The translations under genes and the position numbers were made by a program. DNA of 64,000 bases from Phyto melanocephala (taxonomy: Eukaryota; Arthropoda; Insecta; Diptera; Rhinophoridae). Positions 34,632 through 47,595 of the stretch are shown piece after piece. How positions within the stretch are numbered: the first letter of the stretch is position 1; each line of letters begins with the position of its first letter. The notes under the pieces are model-generated. The model was not told where the DNA came from. It saw only the letters and a list, made by a program, of their open reading frames with translations, and did not search any database. The stretch spans positions 104,301,947 to 104,365,946 of the forward strand of contig OW799235.1 in assembly GCA_941918925.1 (NCBI GenBank). Reading direction: 5' to 3'.

Positions 34632-35996
34632 ATTATTTTTTTTGAATCAACGCCTTACTAAGCTTCAGTTAAAGCAATAACAATAGTTGCTATATTCGTC
34701 TGAAAAAAAAAGACACAATAATATATAAAGAAGCACAATATCATGACTACGGGCCTTATTTACCATATCTAGCAAAGTCTGTAATAAATTTCTTTCTTTT
34801 TAATGTTACAGACAAATGTCTTAATGTTTGGTTTTTGTTTTAGGACCATTATTACAACTTGCCATTGGTTAATGGCAGGATTTTGTCGAACCGATACATG
34901 GTTTTGCATTATAAAGCCTTTATTTATTATGTTTTTTATCCATTAAATATTACAATAGTAATATTTAATAAATAAATTTATTAAATATGTAAATAAATTA
35001 AGTGAAACGAGCATTTTGAATCTCTTCCTTGACGACGGCATCTTAAGAGATAAAATTGACTAACAAGTTGCGTAGCTGTCAATTCGAATGAGTTTTCAGA
35101 GCAATATGTTTAATCAACTTGAAAGCGAAAGATTGAAGCGTGGACTATGTGGGTTATGGAGTTGTTGTTGGTGTTTCAGAAATTTTTTTATTTTACTTTC
35201 TTCATAGAAAACATCTTCCATTAATGTAATAAGGAGCTATAATTATTAACACTGCATATAATATTAATGCATATACTAATGCTAGTGCTGTCTGTTGTGT
35301 GTTAACACAGATCTCTTATTATTATTATCATTCACTAATAAGATACCTGTGATTATAGCTGCTATTGTATGTAACAAAATGTTGGTACTTTGTGTTCAAA
35401 TCATAAAATTTCTATCACACAGTTACCACGTTAATATCTGGCAGCACCATTTTACACATATCTATTATATTTTAGCAAAAAATAAAATAAAAATTCTACT
35501 TGTTTTCATTATGGGAATTGAAGAGTTAAGGAGTTTTTGAAAATTTCATAAAGCATATTTGTAAAGTTCCAAAAAGCTATTGAAATATTTTCGTTCTAAG
35601 AATATTATGTTACGTAGTTTTTTCTGTTCTTTTTTAGTCGAGTACTTTTTTGGGCTATGCTAATAAATACGTTCTTTTGTATGTATATTTATGTATGTAT
35701 GTACTCTAATATGTACATTATTATAAATTCTATATTAAACATTATATTAATTCCTCATTACAAAAAAGGTTAATTATAATTATTTATGATCAACATCATT
35801 CTTACCTCACTTATACAAACATAGGATGCCCCAATATTTTATGACCTAACTGAAATCAAAACACAGAACTACTTATATCCAATGTTTATCCTTTGAAGAA
35901 AATATGTGAACACTTGTCATTTTATATGTAATAATCCAACAAGGTATCTTGGCCTTGTATCAGTGAACAATATTTTAACTAACGAACTAAGCTAAC
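34632..35996. other. Gene-free sequence with a partial foldback repeat
   Basis: At about 34845-34990 lies ACAACTTGCCATTGGTTAAT, then GGCAGGATTTTGTCGAACCG and TTTTGCATTATAAAGCC. This matches one arm of the foldback element at 54553-54755. No other feature. Confidence 0.5.
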
Positions 35997-35999
35997 TTA

Positions 36000-36757
36000 C
36001 CCAACATTTGCACATGAAAGTAATTTCATGAAATTCGCAACACACTCACACTTCTTCACTAACACACTCACATTTATTTTACTTTCCACTCAGATTTAAA
36101 CGATTTTTTCAAGAAAGTAAATTTTGACGTTTTCAAGAAAGTAAAGTGACAAATGGTAAACACTGTTGACTACTAATAAAACTTAAACAAATTTACAGGC
36201 TTTTGGTAAAATAATAATTGTAAATATAACTAATTTTTGTATATGTGAAAAGATTTATAATATTTATTCTTCAAATATACATAAAAAATAATACTGATGT
36301 AATTTGAAAACAATAATTTTATTAAAAATTAACAACAATTATTTTTTTTAACTATTGTCTTTTAAATTTGTGTATTTGAGGCTACCATCTACCTCCCTAT
36401 TCCAGGATTGGTTCCACTATAAGAGTTAGTTAGTATTTTTTTGTCATTTAATTTTTTTATTGGTATGTCTAACCTCGGCCGATTAAGGGTTGAGCTGGGA
36501 CACTAGCCTCAGGCCGAAATGGGTTGTTTTGGTAACTCTAAAGGTAGTAAAAAAATGGAGACAAATTAAGCTCATCAACGTACAACGTATAGTAACTATT
36601 GCGACTCTACGCTTCGACGAGATTTTTAAAATGAAATTTCACTTTCCTGTGTAAACGCACAAGAAATTTACATGAAAGGTGTCTTTTTTATAGAATTTTT
36701 TATTTATAATACGTATATAGAAATTTCATGAAATCACTTTCATGTGTAAATGCAGGG
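36000..36757. mobile_element. PIF/Harbinger-type MITE with TTA duplication
   Basis: The inverted ends read CAACATTTGCACATGAAAG at the left (from 36002) and CTGCATTTACACATGAAAG from the right, preceded by CC or C. Similarity continues through GTRATTTCATGAAATT. TTA lies immediately outside on both sides (35997-35999, 36758-36760). A 3-bp T(T/A)A duplication is typical of PIF/Harbinger. The 758-bp interior is noncoding. It includes a G+C-richer island near 36475-36530. Confidence 0.75.
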
Positions 36758-36760
36758 TTA

Positions 36761-38436
36761 ATTCGATGTCCCTAAAACGTTAACAAAAAATGGAAGAAAA
36801 AAAACTAAATAAATTTTATCTGAATGTTAAAAAGCACATATATAAAAAATAATATTGTTTTTCTTAAATTTTAGATATAAATTATAAAAACACTTAAGAG
36901 TACTAAATACAACAACGTGAGATAAAAATTAGGTAAATCCAAATTAGTTCTAGTTTCTGCGAAATAATTTTAATAATTCAAATGTCATCACTGAACAGTA
37001 AAATTTTGTACATAAAAAATTTTAAATGCTTCAACAGAAACAACCTTAATTGTGAGCATTATTCTATACCATGGTATATGCATTATATATTCCGAAGATA
37101 CATATTTTATATTTAGAGGAAGTGGTGTTAGGCTAAAATTTTTTATAATGAGCTTATAACCTGATATAAAAATTGTAAATTATGAAATCAAAATTTCAGA
37201 AAATAATCAATTAAGTATCTCCAATAAAAAAGAAAATTGTAAATTAAAATAAAACACATAAATTTATTTATTGAAGGTAGTTAGAAAGGTTTTGAATCGT
37301 AAACTGAAAATTCTGTTTTGTTAAAGAGAAAATCATTACCATTATAAACAGTAGTGTTAAGTAATTTATAGCAACGAAAGAGAGAGAAAAAGAGGAGACC
37401 ACGCAAATAGTAGTACAAGTATCATAATTTGTTGGGTCACCCTATACAAAATATTTGAACATAAAAACAATTCATAATTTCAAAAACCGGTCAATAATAA
37501 TTATATATGATCAATAGCACTCTAACCACATGTGTGCAAATGGAAATTTAAATAAATTCCGATATAATATGCTGATGAACACATAGAAGAGACCGCTCAT
37601 TAATAAGTGAGCTACATATCGAATTGCAAAAATTAACTCTAATTTTTCGTTATTTAAAACAAATGATTATAGATTTTAAAACTTAAGTACGAGCATGTTT
37701 TTTATGCCATGGCTGATTTTCGAAACTAAAGGTTGTCTAATAACTAAATGCTTCTGGGCTATGCAAATAACAAAATGAATAATGATGCACATTTAAATGA
37801 AACTTAATTATTGTAATTATTTACAATAGTGGTTGGTTGTATTTTTTTATACATCATAAAAAGTTTTCATAGTTAAAAAAACACAAAGTTTTTTCAGGAT
37901 ATTGGATTTTTGGTTTGTTTTTGTTTTAGTTAATTTAATTTTTGTACTTAAAGTGTATACATTAACATATTTGTAGATAACATGAAATCAATTGGACTAA
38001 AAGGATGGTATTGTTTTAACACAAATTATATAATTTTGAATTGTTCGAATATTGACAATAATATATTAAACTCAGGTGAAAAACCGTTACATATATTAAT
38101 TGATTAATTTAGCTATGCCTATAGAAAAATAAATATGCATAAATGCTTGTACGAAATTTAAACAATTGCAAAATAAATTTATATTTAAACAATAAAATCA
38201 AATTTGTATTTAAGTGCAAACATCCTTTTCATTTAGTTAAACAAAAAGTTTAACAAACATTGCGAAATATTAATTACTTTTTTTTAATTTATGATATGAA
38301 CACACCTATAAATAACTTGAATTAAAAAAATAAAGGTTTTTTGTCAAAAACAAAATAAAACTTACGATTATATTCTTGGCTGTAGATTTTTTTTAAATTA
38401 TATTGGAAATTACTAAAAATTTTATATAAAATTTAT
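36761..38436. other. Gene-free A+T-rich sequence
   Basis: Nothing recognised. Confidence 0.5.
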
Positions 38437-39433
38437 ATGATGTCTTGGCATTATCACTTAAGTTGAGATAAACAAATTTTAAAATTTCCTTAGCTACGTT
38501 CAGTATGATTCTGAAATTTTACAACCATTGCCTTTTGGTCGAAAGCTTTGTGCTAATGGTGATAAATGTTACACGCCCACTTTTACCATATAACGCTTTA
38601 TCTCAAATTCATATAATTTCTCTATGAATAAAGATTTTGGAAGAATAAAGGAGTAAATTGAAATATCTGAGTTGTATTTATTAGCAGAAACTTTATTGAC
38701 ATGCCTACTTTAACGGCCACTTTCATTGAAAGACTTAATTTACTAAAACATTTTACTAGCATATCGAAGTTATACAAATAAAGTGATACATATTTTAGTA
38801 TAAAGATATTATTTCGAAGCGATAATAATAGTAATAAGTAATTTCCATTTCGGTAATTCAATATAGAGACCATTATTTTAAATTTAAGGAAAAGCATTCT
38901 ATGGAAGGCGGGCGTTAAAGAAAAGTGTCACCTCAACTTCTGTTATTCCAACAATAGTGATGAAGAGGCTGTATTTGCGAGGTAAATTTTCATATATTTT
39001 TATCTGTTACTCCTTTTTTAATTTACGGGTGTAAACAGTTTTCAAATTTCAAAAGCAATATTTTTTATTTTATCACTCAACTCATTGCGTTTAGACGGAA
39101 TTGTATTTTATTCGATGTCGAAAAGACATATTTTTAATGACCTAATAAACCAATTCAAGGTACAACTATCTTTCTATTTTAGTGACTTTCAATTGCAAAC
39201 AATTGTAATAATGTAGAGAAAATATTCTGGAAAAATTTCATTCCCCTAACTTTTTTTGTTCGATCTCGATCCTGCTTTAAACAGACGGACGGATATAGGA
39301 AGATCGTCATCAAATGAAACCCCAACTAAGAAAATATACATATATTTAATGTTGTCTTAAATGTGTAGTTGAATGTGTTACAAATGGAATGACAAATAGA
39401 TTATACCGCCACACCATTTTTTATGGTGGGTAC
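38437..39433. repeat. Modular repeat, family A, two facing pieces
   Basis: 38437-38890 is family A on the minus strand (ACACGCCCACTTTTACCATA, ATTCATATAATTTCTC, then CTTTATTGACATGCCTACTT). From about 38895 to 39380 the order is that of the plus strand (GCGGGCGTTAAAG, TTTATTCGATGTCG, AGACGGACGG near 39283, a worn ACTTTATGGGGTC counterpart). The join is near 38885. It is either two insertions or an inversion inside one copy. Its right edge is interrupted by the hAT-like element. Confidence 0.6.
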
Positions 39434-39701
39434 CAGTGTTGCCAATTTAGCTATTTTATGGCTAGATTTAGCCATTTTTGAACACGCTTAGCTAGGAAAT
39501 TCTGCGTTTAGCTAGATAGATAGATAGATATTTTTAGCTTTTTTTTAGCCATTTTTTGTTTTTAGCTTTTAAGTTAATTTAGTTTATTTAGTTTTATTTA
39601 GGAAACGAAACAACGTTAATAGTGAAAAACGTTTCTATAAAACAATGTTTTTTTTAATTACTAAAAGTTGCATCGATGGGAACTTCTTTAAAATAGTACA
39701 T

Positions 39702-39759
39702 AAACAAACAAACAAACAAACAAACAAACAAACAAACAAACAAACAAACAAACAAACAA
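39702..39759. repeat. (CAAA)n microsatellite
   Basis: An uninterrupted run of about 14 AAAC units lies inside the hAT-like element. The 60-codon minus ORF over it (CLFVCLFV...) is an artefact of the repeat. Confidence 0.95.
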
Positions 39760-40147
39760 TCAGTCAGTAAAAAAATCAACGAATCATGTGTATTTAATAA
39801 AATAAATAAGAAAATAAATTTAAGAAAAATAAACAAAATATTTCCAGAAGCTTATCCCACCCAAAATTAAAAGAATAGATTACAGAAGTTAAAAATTTTT
39901 TATAAATATTGTAAATGTTAAACTAATGCAAAATTATATGAAAAACACATAAATGGTATTAGATATACATTTATGTATATTATTAAGACCAAGTCTTTAC
40001 CTTTCAATCCAATGAATTTTAAGCTACAACAGCAGGAGAATACATTAGGTTTCTCAATAAGAGTAATTATTTTTTTTTTTTAAAAGACACACTTATTGTT
40101 AAGGAAATTCAAAAGTTTTTTATTTAATGTTAAGATAATCGATACAA

Positions 40148-40280
40148 TTAAGTTTTAAATAAAACGTCATTCAAATGGCCTCCACGACTTCTTCTGTAGG
40201 AACGAATTCGATGAACGCAATTTTCGAGCATTTTTTCCACTAACTCAAGTCGTATGTCATGTATGGCACGTTCAATATTG
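40148..40280 (-). pseudogene. Mariner-type transposase C-terminal fragment
   Basis: The minus strand reads IERAIHDIRLELVEKMLENC, HRIRSYRRSRGGHLNDVLFK and a stop. This is the C-terminal tail typical of the mariner/Tc1 group seen at 1-660. The upstream catalytic part is absent or unreadable. It sits inside the hAT-like element, so it was either captured or inserted and then deleted. Confidence 0.7.
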
Positions 40281-40737
40281 ACTTATAAAGATTGGAGAGA
40301 GTTTGGTTTATTTCGAAAGACCAATATTTTATTTTTTCTATATTCTTTTTTTTTAAGATACGACTTAAAAAGTATCGATAAGTGCTGTTATTAATATGAA
40401 GTAGCACTTAATTATCTTAAATTGATAGGATCTAAAGAAAGTTAAGATGACAATGACAATAAAAGCGAGCTAGATGCTAATGATAATCGGTCCTTTTAAC
40501 ACCATTATAACAATTCTTGTACTTTATAACTAGTCAAAGATGTATTGGGTATATTACAAACGGTCTTAGATGTTATTATTTTTTTTTAACAAATTTTACT
40601 TATTTTTTTATTCAAATATTAAAACCTTCTATTTAAAATATTTTGCCATTTTTTAGCTTTTTTAAGCTACTTCTTAGCCATTTTTGCTAGAATTTTAGCC
40701 TTTTTTGCTAATCAAGTTCTGGCATCCTGGTGGATAC

Positions 40738-42220
40738 ACTAACTCGTAACATTTAAGCAAATATAGTAAATTAATTTTAATGTTTTTATTAAACGCACAA
40801 CATTTTTACAACTGCTGAAAAAACACAGATGTAGCCTTTAATCGCTTATCATTTCACTAGAAGATGAAAACCTTAAAAGTTTATAATAATAAGAAAAAAA
40901 AAAAACGATTTCCAAGAAATAACATAAACATTTATTTTACCTTGAGTTTGCCACAAAATTTTGTCGAAATAACAAGAAATAAATACTTTTGCATTTAAGT
41001 AGTTGCTATCTAATCCCACAAGCATTTTGTGTTTAATAAACGATAACAAAACAAATGAAAAACTCAAATGTAACACCAAAAGTGTTATCTCAGTGTTTCG
41101 AGAATAAGCCTTTAAATTGAATTAAAATTAAGAAAATACAATTTTTGTAGCACAAAATTTGTGATGGATGATAGAAGCCCTTAAATACAATCCATTTGTA
41201 ATTGTGCTAAGCCAATAATGTTTATTTTAGTTTGATGGTAGGTTTTTTCTCACAACTAAGCACAACTATTGCTTGTACTTAAGCACATAATACTTACTTA
41301 GTACATAATACCAGTTTCTTATATCCATGACCTAATCTTTAAGAAAAACAAAACTATTCTTACAACAAGTAACTGGCTAAGGAAAAAGTTACATGAAAAC
41401 ATATACACTAGTTTATTAAAAACACATGTACATTGTGCATACATGCAATAGAAACCACAGAAAAGCAAAACTATAAATTCCACAACAGACCAAAATTAAA
41501 GCTTAAGTAAAAACATTATCACCCATTCAGACTCCCAGCCACCCTTTAAAGTCACTGCTACCACCAAATATGTAGGTGCACAATTTACAATCCAACATGC
41601 GTTTTTTTTTTTCTATAGCATAGAACCCATACAAAATATAAATACATATAAATATATATGTATAGACATATGTATTCGTATGTAGGCATGAATTTGCGTA
41701 CATACGTACAACGCGTTCATTAAAAATAACCACTTACCTAGATTTTAAACATTATGATGGCTGCCTGCCACGCATTATTTTGATATTAAATGTCAACATC
41801 GTTGCAATATATATTCATTTGATACTATGGGCTTGTGTTAGTGTGCATATAATTTTTGTAAAAACATTTTGGTAAAATGTACTCCAACTTATGCGGTACG
41901 AACGAGTACATTCATGCATATACAAGTAGTACGAAATGAATAGAAAGGCTTTATTTAATTTGTGCACGTCATGACTGTTTAAAGAAAGGAAACAACAAGT
42001 TAGTGTTTCTAATATATTAAGATGAATTTAATATGCCCCACTTATTGTAATTTTTTTAATGGCATTGCCAACGCGATACATATAGCACAACTTGATTTAA
42101 ACTAGAACATAGAAAATAACTTGTTTAAATATTTACTATATTTTTTTTAAATAGTTTAAGTCGAATAAGAATGTCGCAAAAGGTTATTTTTGCCACCTAC
42201 CACTGATGGTGGATGGCTTG
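40738..42220. other. Gene-free A+T-rich sequence
   Basis: Chance ORFs and short TATATG/CATACG runs (41635-41710). Nothing recognised. Confidence 0.5.
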
Positions 42221-42464
42221 TATGCACGATTAAGTAAAAGCCAACAAAGTATACAAATTCTGGGTCCATTAAAATTTTTTTAACCGATTAAATTAACCTT
42301 TAACTTAGGAGGCAAGATTATAGGACATACTTTAGGAAGCGGTATGCACGATTAGGTAAAAGCCAACAAAGTATACAAATTCTGGGTCCATTAACATTTT
42401 TTTAACCGATTAAATTAACCTTTTACTTAGGAGCTAAAATCATAGGACATACTTTAGGAAGCGG
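42221..42464. repeat. Two-copy tandem repeat, 122-bp unit
   Basis: TATGCACGATTA starts at 42221 and again at 42343. The units (to 42464) differ at only a handful of positions (for example AAGTAAAAG/GGTAAAAG, GAGGCAAGATTA/GAGCTAAAATCA). Each ends CATACTTTAGGAAGCGGT. A single recent duplication. Confidence 0.9.
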
Positions 42465-44299
42465 TGTTATATGTAAGCCCTTTTTAAATTTTCAAAATTT
42501 TATAAGCTGTAATACTTTTCATAGCAAAAAAATAAAAAAACTGGAATTCTACTTCACAAGTTTTTTTTATAATAACAAAAATTTTACAACTTAAATTACA
42601 AAAAAAAAAAAATAATAATAATAAAATAGAACTAAGAAAATAACAAAAATTAAAAGGAATTTTTTTAACATCTTAGAGTGTCAATAAAAATAAGTAGAAG
42701 AGATCATGTAACAAATAATCGTTTAAAAAAGTTACTGGTTTTACAACCGGTGGAAAATCCGGTTTTTTCCTCTTTCAGCTCGCGTTTTTTTCTAAATGTT
42801 GATTTTTAGAATATCGAATACACCGGTTTTTTGTCCGAAAAAGCCGGTTTTTTATTTTTATTTTTTAAGTTTATTTTTATATATCTTTGTAATCAATCGA
42901 ACCATAGTATATTTAGTTCCCGAAAAGTTTCCAAAAATCAGAAAATAAAAACTATTAAATATTCTTCCATAATATTGTAAGAAATTTATTTGTTGTTAAA
43001 AAAACAAATGTAAAATAAGAAAAATAATTGAGCTTAAATATTATTTGTTTATACAATTGTTAATCATTTCCCATAATAGCTAAGTAAGTTTTTGACTATG
43101 TAGTCTGCTTTGTAAGTGAGGAAAAGGCAATTCTCCAGCTTGCTTTTTTTAAAGTATGTTCTCTTTAAAGCATTCGCCAAATTACTTGAGGATTCGAAAA
43201 GTACAAAAGCGTTAGTAGCGCTTAAAAATCTATGAAATTGTCAAGATTTTTTAAAAAATTAATTTTTCTACTTATAATGAAATAAATAGACATGTGGTAA
43301 AAAAGTTCTTCATAAATCTTACTTCAAGTTGGAAATATTCCACTTCAAGTGGAAAATATTTTCAAAGAAAAAGTTGCATATAAATGGAAAAGACGTGAAT
43401 ATTATTCCAGAATGTAATTTTCTTCCTTCACGTTCTTGCTTCAACAGCCCAAAATACAACTGAATATTAGTTGTTTCGATTTTACAAGATACTAGCATTT
43501 ATCAACACCTTAATTATTAAAGGTTAAATCTGTTCTATTTGATAATTTTATTACGAATAACTGCAATATATGGAATAGCCTCCGACAATAGAATAGAGGC
43601 CGACAATATATGCTAGGCAACACAACTGGGACGAACCATGAATTTTTCTCCTCGAATATTAATCGTCAAAAATAAAACACATTTGTGTATATAAGAATGC
43701 ATATAATTTATGCAATGTAAAAAAGTAAGTTACTGCCGAATTCAAAAACAAATATCTCTACAACATAAAATTTCTCTACAACATCTGTCAAATAAGCCTT
43801 TACTAAACCTATTAAAATATTTTCAATTTTAGTAATTGTTTTATTTTTATCTTAAAGCATTTCAAATAAAAAAAGTTAACAAAAAAACTTGTTTTTTTGT
43901 GTTTTTGTATATGTTTAAGTTTTTATTTGAACCTTTTTGAACACGTTTACACTATGTATTAGCTGTTATACAATGGGTACTACGTAAAACTATCGATAGT
44001 CGGCTTAATCGATCGTTTGTTATAAAAAAATCGATATTTTTTATATAAGAGGCTTAAATTAAGAATATTTGGGTAATAAAAAAAACAATTTAGTTAGTAG
44101 CTTGCTTATGCTATAATTATCGGCATTTTTTGATATAAATGACTTGATACACTTGACTTATTTTAGAAGAAATATACCGTTGTTTTATTTTTGATATTGC
44201 CAAAAATTGATTATTGCAGTGCAACCCATTTTAATGCGCAATAGTTGACAAATTTTTACAGTATTTTTATTTGTTATGCTTTGTATGATTGGCATCTTT
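42465..44299. other. Gene-free sequence with a CCGGTTTTTT cluster
   Basis: ACCGG or CCGGTTTTTT words recur at about 42737, 42760, 42823 and 42844, which looks like the subterminal zone of an unrecognised element. A TATCGATA word (DREF-site-like) lies at 43991-43998. No ORF of note. Confidence 0.4.
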
Positions 44300-44575
44300 G
44301 CGATGGTTTGAAAAAAAGTAAGTTATAGAAACATTTAACGTGGCTTCCAACTCAGTTTTAGAGAAAAAAAAAATAAATACGTCTCAATGACATCTCCAGA
44401 CCATAATGCGCAACGAATAGTCAATTTTTTCAAATACAGTGGCTCATGTGCGACATCTTGGCTTATTGACGTAAACATCGAGTGAGAAATAAGCTTTATC
44501 GCTAAAGAAAATTTCGTTGAACTCTTAGTTTAAGAAAGTTTAAAATAAGAAGTCGACCTTTAACTACATAAATGA
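44300..44575 (-). pseudogene. Mariner-type transposase middle fragment
   Basis: The minus strand reads (S)YKVSFM (about 44565-44580, shifted frame), then NEIFFSDKAYFSLDVYVNKP with RCRT and a stop (44520-44450), then SLRIMVW. This is the conserved central part around the second catalytic Asp (FFSD). It is the same group as 1-660. Stops and shifts make it dead. Element ends not found. Confidence 0.65.
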
Positions 44576-47145
44576 AACTTTATATGACTAACATTTAAAA
44601 GCCAAAAGCGATGCCAGACCGAAGGTTTTGGCACTACTAGATAGATAATCCTAAGGCAACGGCGAAATGATACAACAAAACAAACTTTTTGTGGATATTT
44701 TCTGTCAGAGCCAATTCGTATAACCAAAACGGAAAACTTATTGTAATATGTTTAATTGAAAAAAAAAATTTACTAAAAAAAGAATATATGTATATGTGTG
44801 AAACACAACAACAACAAATATAAATAAATTGTATAATTTATTATCGAAAAGAAATAAAAATATCATTTTCCATCTCTGCCTTTATAAATAAAATCAAGGC
44901 AAATTTAACAAATCTTGATAAAATGCCTCTCCATTAGCTGGGCTGATTATTTCACCTGTTTGGATTCGCATTGAATAACCCTTTACAATTCCTATTAAGT
45001 CATGGCGTGACATTGAGGAGTAACGTCTTAATATACAAAATTTTTGCAAATACATAATAACAGGTAAGAAAATTATCTTCTAAGGGAAATTCTAATTTAT
45101 GCGTCTGTGTTCTACATTCCGAGTGAAATTAAATCACTCGGAATTGCCGTGAAATTGTTGTTATAAACAATGTTTTATGTTTATTTCATAAAATTCACAG
45201 TTTGTTTAAAATTCGCTATTATTATTTATTTTTATTATAAAATATTTAAATATATGTTTTGTGAACCAAAATTAAAAAGAAATTTTTATAATTTTCAGTT
45301 GTAATTTTTATAACTTTTATTTACATCATTTTAAGACCACCCAACGCAGCCGTGGCAATCTCGCAATTCAAAACTATTCTCAAATATTTTGGGCAACTGT
45401 ATAGGAAGTTACAGGCTAAAAATATATTTCCTTTAGTTTTTCAACGATCAATATAATTTTGAATATTGACCTTTTTTAACTCATTATTTAGCTCAGTATA
45501 CGAAAATTGTTGTACATTTGTAATTAATATAGGACGGAATTCTTATAATAGTCTTTATTCTAAGGGAAACAATTATAAAAATCAACTGAAAAATTTAATA
45601 GTGATTTCCTGAAAAATCAAAAGCAAACACACAAGCAGTTTCTCCTTACTTTCACAGATAAATGTTTATAATTTTAATTTAAATATTTTAACGTTGGCAG
45701 ACAATTTTGAAAACGTACCATGGCAATCTAATATTTACCATCAACATACGGCTATAGTGTCTGTGTATAACTGCCTTGCTTTTCGATAGTTTTTTCTTTG
45801 ATATGTTACAACAGAAGAAAGTTTTTAAATTATAACTCTTACGTTTAAAGGGATCACCATGCAACAATATTGCAATAATTATATCTAAACCATATTATAT
45901 CATGAGATTTTTTCAACTCAGTGTTTAAAGTAATAACGTTGAAAATCAAAAGGAAACAACATCTTAACTACACAGGACTGTTAAAGTTGACATTAAAATT
46001 GACATTTGCACTCATCTGCACATTTTACTGTTCTTTATTTTCAAATTAAATTTATTTCTATTTCTAGATGTTGTCTTGTGGACTAGAGGAGCAGTGTAAG
46101 AAAGTAGTAGTAGATTGAAGAATATAAAACTTTCTTTCTGGCGTGAATATTATTATAATGTGTCATAAGTTTTATCCAACACACAAACACAAAGTACAAT
46201 TACGTATTAACATAAATATGTATATATAAATGTATAATAAAGCAAAAATATGGCTGTAGAATTAAAACATTTTCTGAAAAAGTTATATTTAAATGGAATT
46301 GATAGCGTTGTATAGGCATTAAAAAATAGTTTAAATTATTCTACAAATATTTAATAATAATATAACTTAGTTAATCACTTAAATAATATTCTTTAATTCT
46401 TTATTGTAAAATTAACCACAACGGTTTTTACTAGTTTGTCATCTCCTTTTACTAGACCCTTTAAATTATTCATATAATTTTAAACCAAGGCGAGGAGATA
46501 AGTAATCCTGAGTGATTTAATGCATGAACATGAATTGCATAGCAAAATATTATGATATTAGTTTTGCGTTAAGCTTTTGCTAATGCAAATTTCTTTTGTT
46601 ATATATGAAATTTTCTATTATCTTTTAAAATGAGTAAAATGTTTCATCTTGTTTATAGAAACTTAAGAAAGTTCAAATAAAGTAGATAAAACAAAATCAA
46701 CGCAAGAGTATCTTAACATAATACAGGAAATTGAAAAATAAAATCGCGTTATAGAAAAAATTTTGTTAACATTTAAAGTTATTCAACAAATTGCAATTGA
46801 AATAGAGAATACAAGAAATTGTGAACCTTGCTGTTTCGTTTAAAATATTTTGATAAAAATTCTTTGTTCTTATTACTTTGCAACGGTGCAACGAATTGAC
46901 TTTAATACTAAAACAGAATTGCGTCTGAAAAGACGTTTTTGCAACATAACATTAATTGTCATCTAAAATACGCTGCAGTTCCAAGATAAGATCTATTTTA
47001 TTTTCAGATCGTTTATTTCTTACGCTCGTATTTTAAGACATTAATTTTGTCAACAGTGCTATCATATTTTCATAACAATCTTATACACTCCCCAATATTG
47101 TTTTATTGTTCTGCCACGACGAAAAATAAGAACAAAAGAAAAAAC
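44576..47145. other. Gene-free sequence with a hairpin and repeat D
   Basis: TTCCGAGTGA-N7-TCACTCGGAA at 45117-45143 is a perfect 10-bp-stem hairpin. Repeat D, copy 2, lies at about 45330-45690 (partner at 26220-26600). The rest is A+T-rich without recognisable genes. Confidence 0.5.
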
Positions 47146-47595
47146 AAATAAGAGTGCTATATTCGACCTTGTCGAATCTGATAATAGCCTTCACCATCAT
47201 GTACATATGTAGGTATAATCCCATGTCGTAGCTTTACCTATATTTCATGTTATACGCCATTTTTCATTATTATTTCAAGCCCTTTAATTTGATACCATAT
47301 TGATGGGGTTAAAAAAAATAGATGCGCCATTTTGTTTTAGATGCCATCTTGGATTTTATATTTCTTAATTATTTACTGTATTCTACTGGTCAAGCCATTT
47401 CATTTGATACTAATATTGAGGTGGTTCAAGAAGTTACATTTTAATATACCAGATTTGACCCTTTGTTATATTGCGCTAGTCAAGTCCTTTCAGATGATAT
47501 CAATATTGACTCCCTCGGTTGTCTAGAAGCTGAAAAAATTGATTTTAGTTTGAAAATTTTTGGAATATATATTTAAAAAAATGACAAAGCTATAT
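47146..47595 (+). repeat. Modular repeat, family C/B, left part of an interrupted copy
   Basis: It starts AACAAATAAGAGTGCTATAT with a diverged hairpin TTCGACC-TTG-TCGAA. The phrase CAAGCCCTTTCATTTGATA recurs at about 47276, 47391 and 47481 with variations. It runs to ATGACAAAGCTATAT, the same words (inverted) as the family B start at 53568-53605. The following element was inserted here. The family C part is closely related to 63605-64000. Confidence 0.7.

Larger units (their letters stand above)
39434..40729. mobile_element. hAT-like element with 8-bp duplication
   Basis: It starts CAGTGTTGCCAATTTAGC (39434). From the right end it reads CAGGATGCCAGAACTTG (40729 inward). Flanks GTGGGTAC (39426-39433) and GTGGATAC (40730-40737) are an 8-bp duplication with one change, as for hAT. 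Both subterminal zones repeat TTTAGC/TTAGCCATTTTT words. 1296 bp with no hAT transposase. It contains a (CAAA)n tract and a mariner C-terminal fragment, so it is non-autonomous. Confidence 0.75.

Noticed and set aside
39654..39836. Membrane protein ORF with repeated CLFV
   Set aside because: It is a translation of the (CAAA)n microsatellite.
43991..43998. DREF promoter site TATCGATA
   Set aside because: A single 8-bp word with no gene start nearby. Expected by chance in 64 kb.
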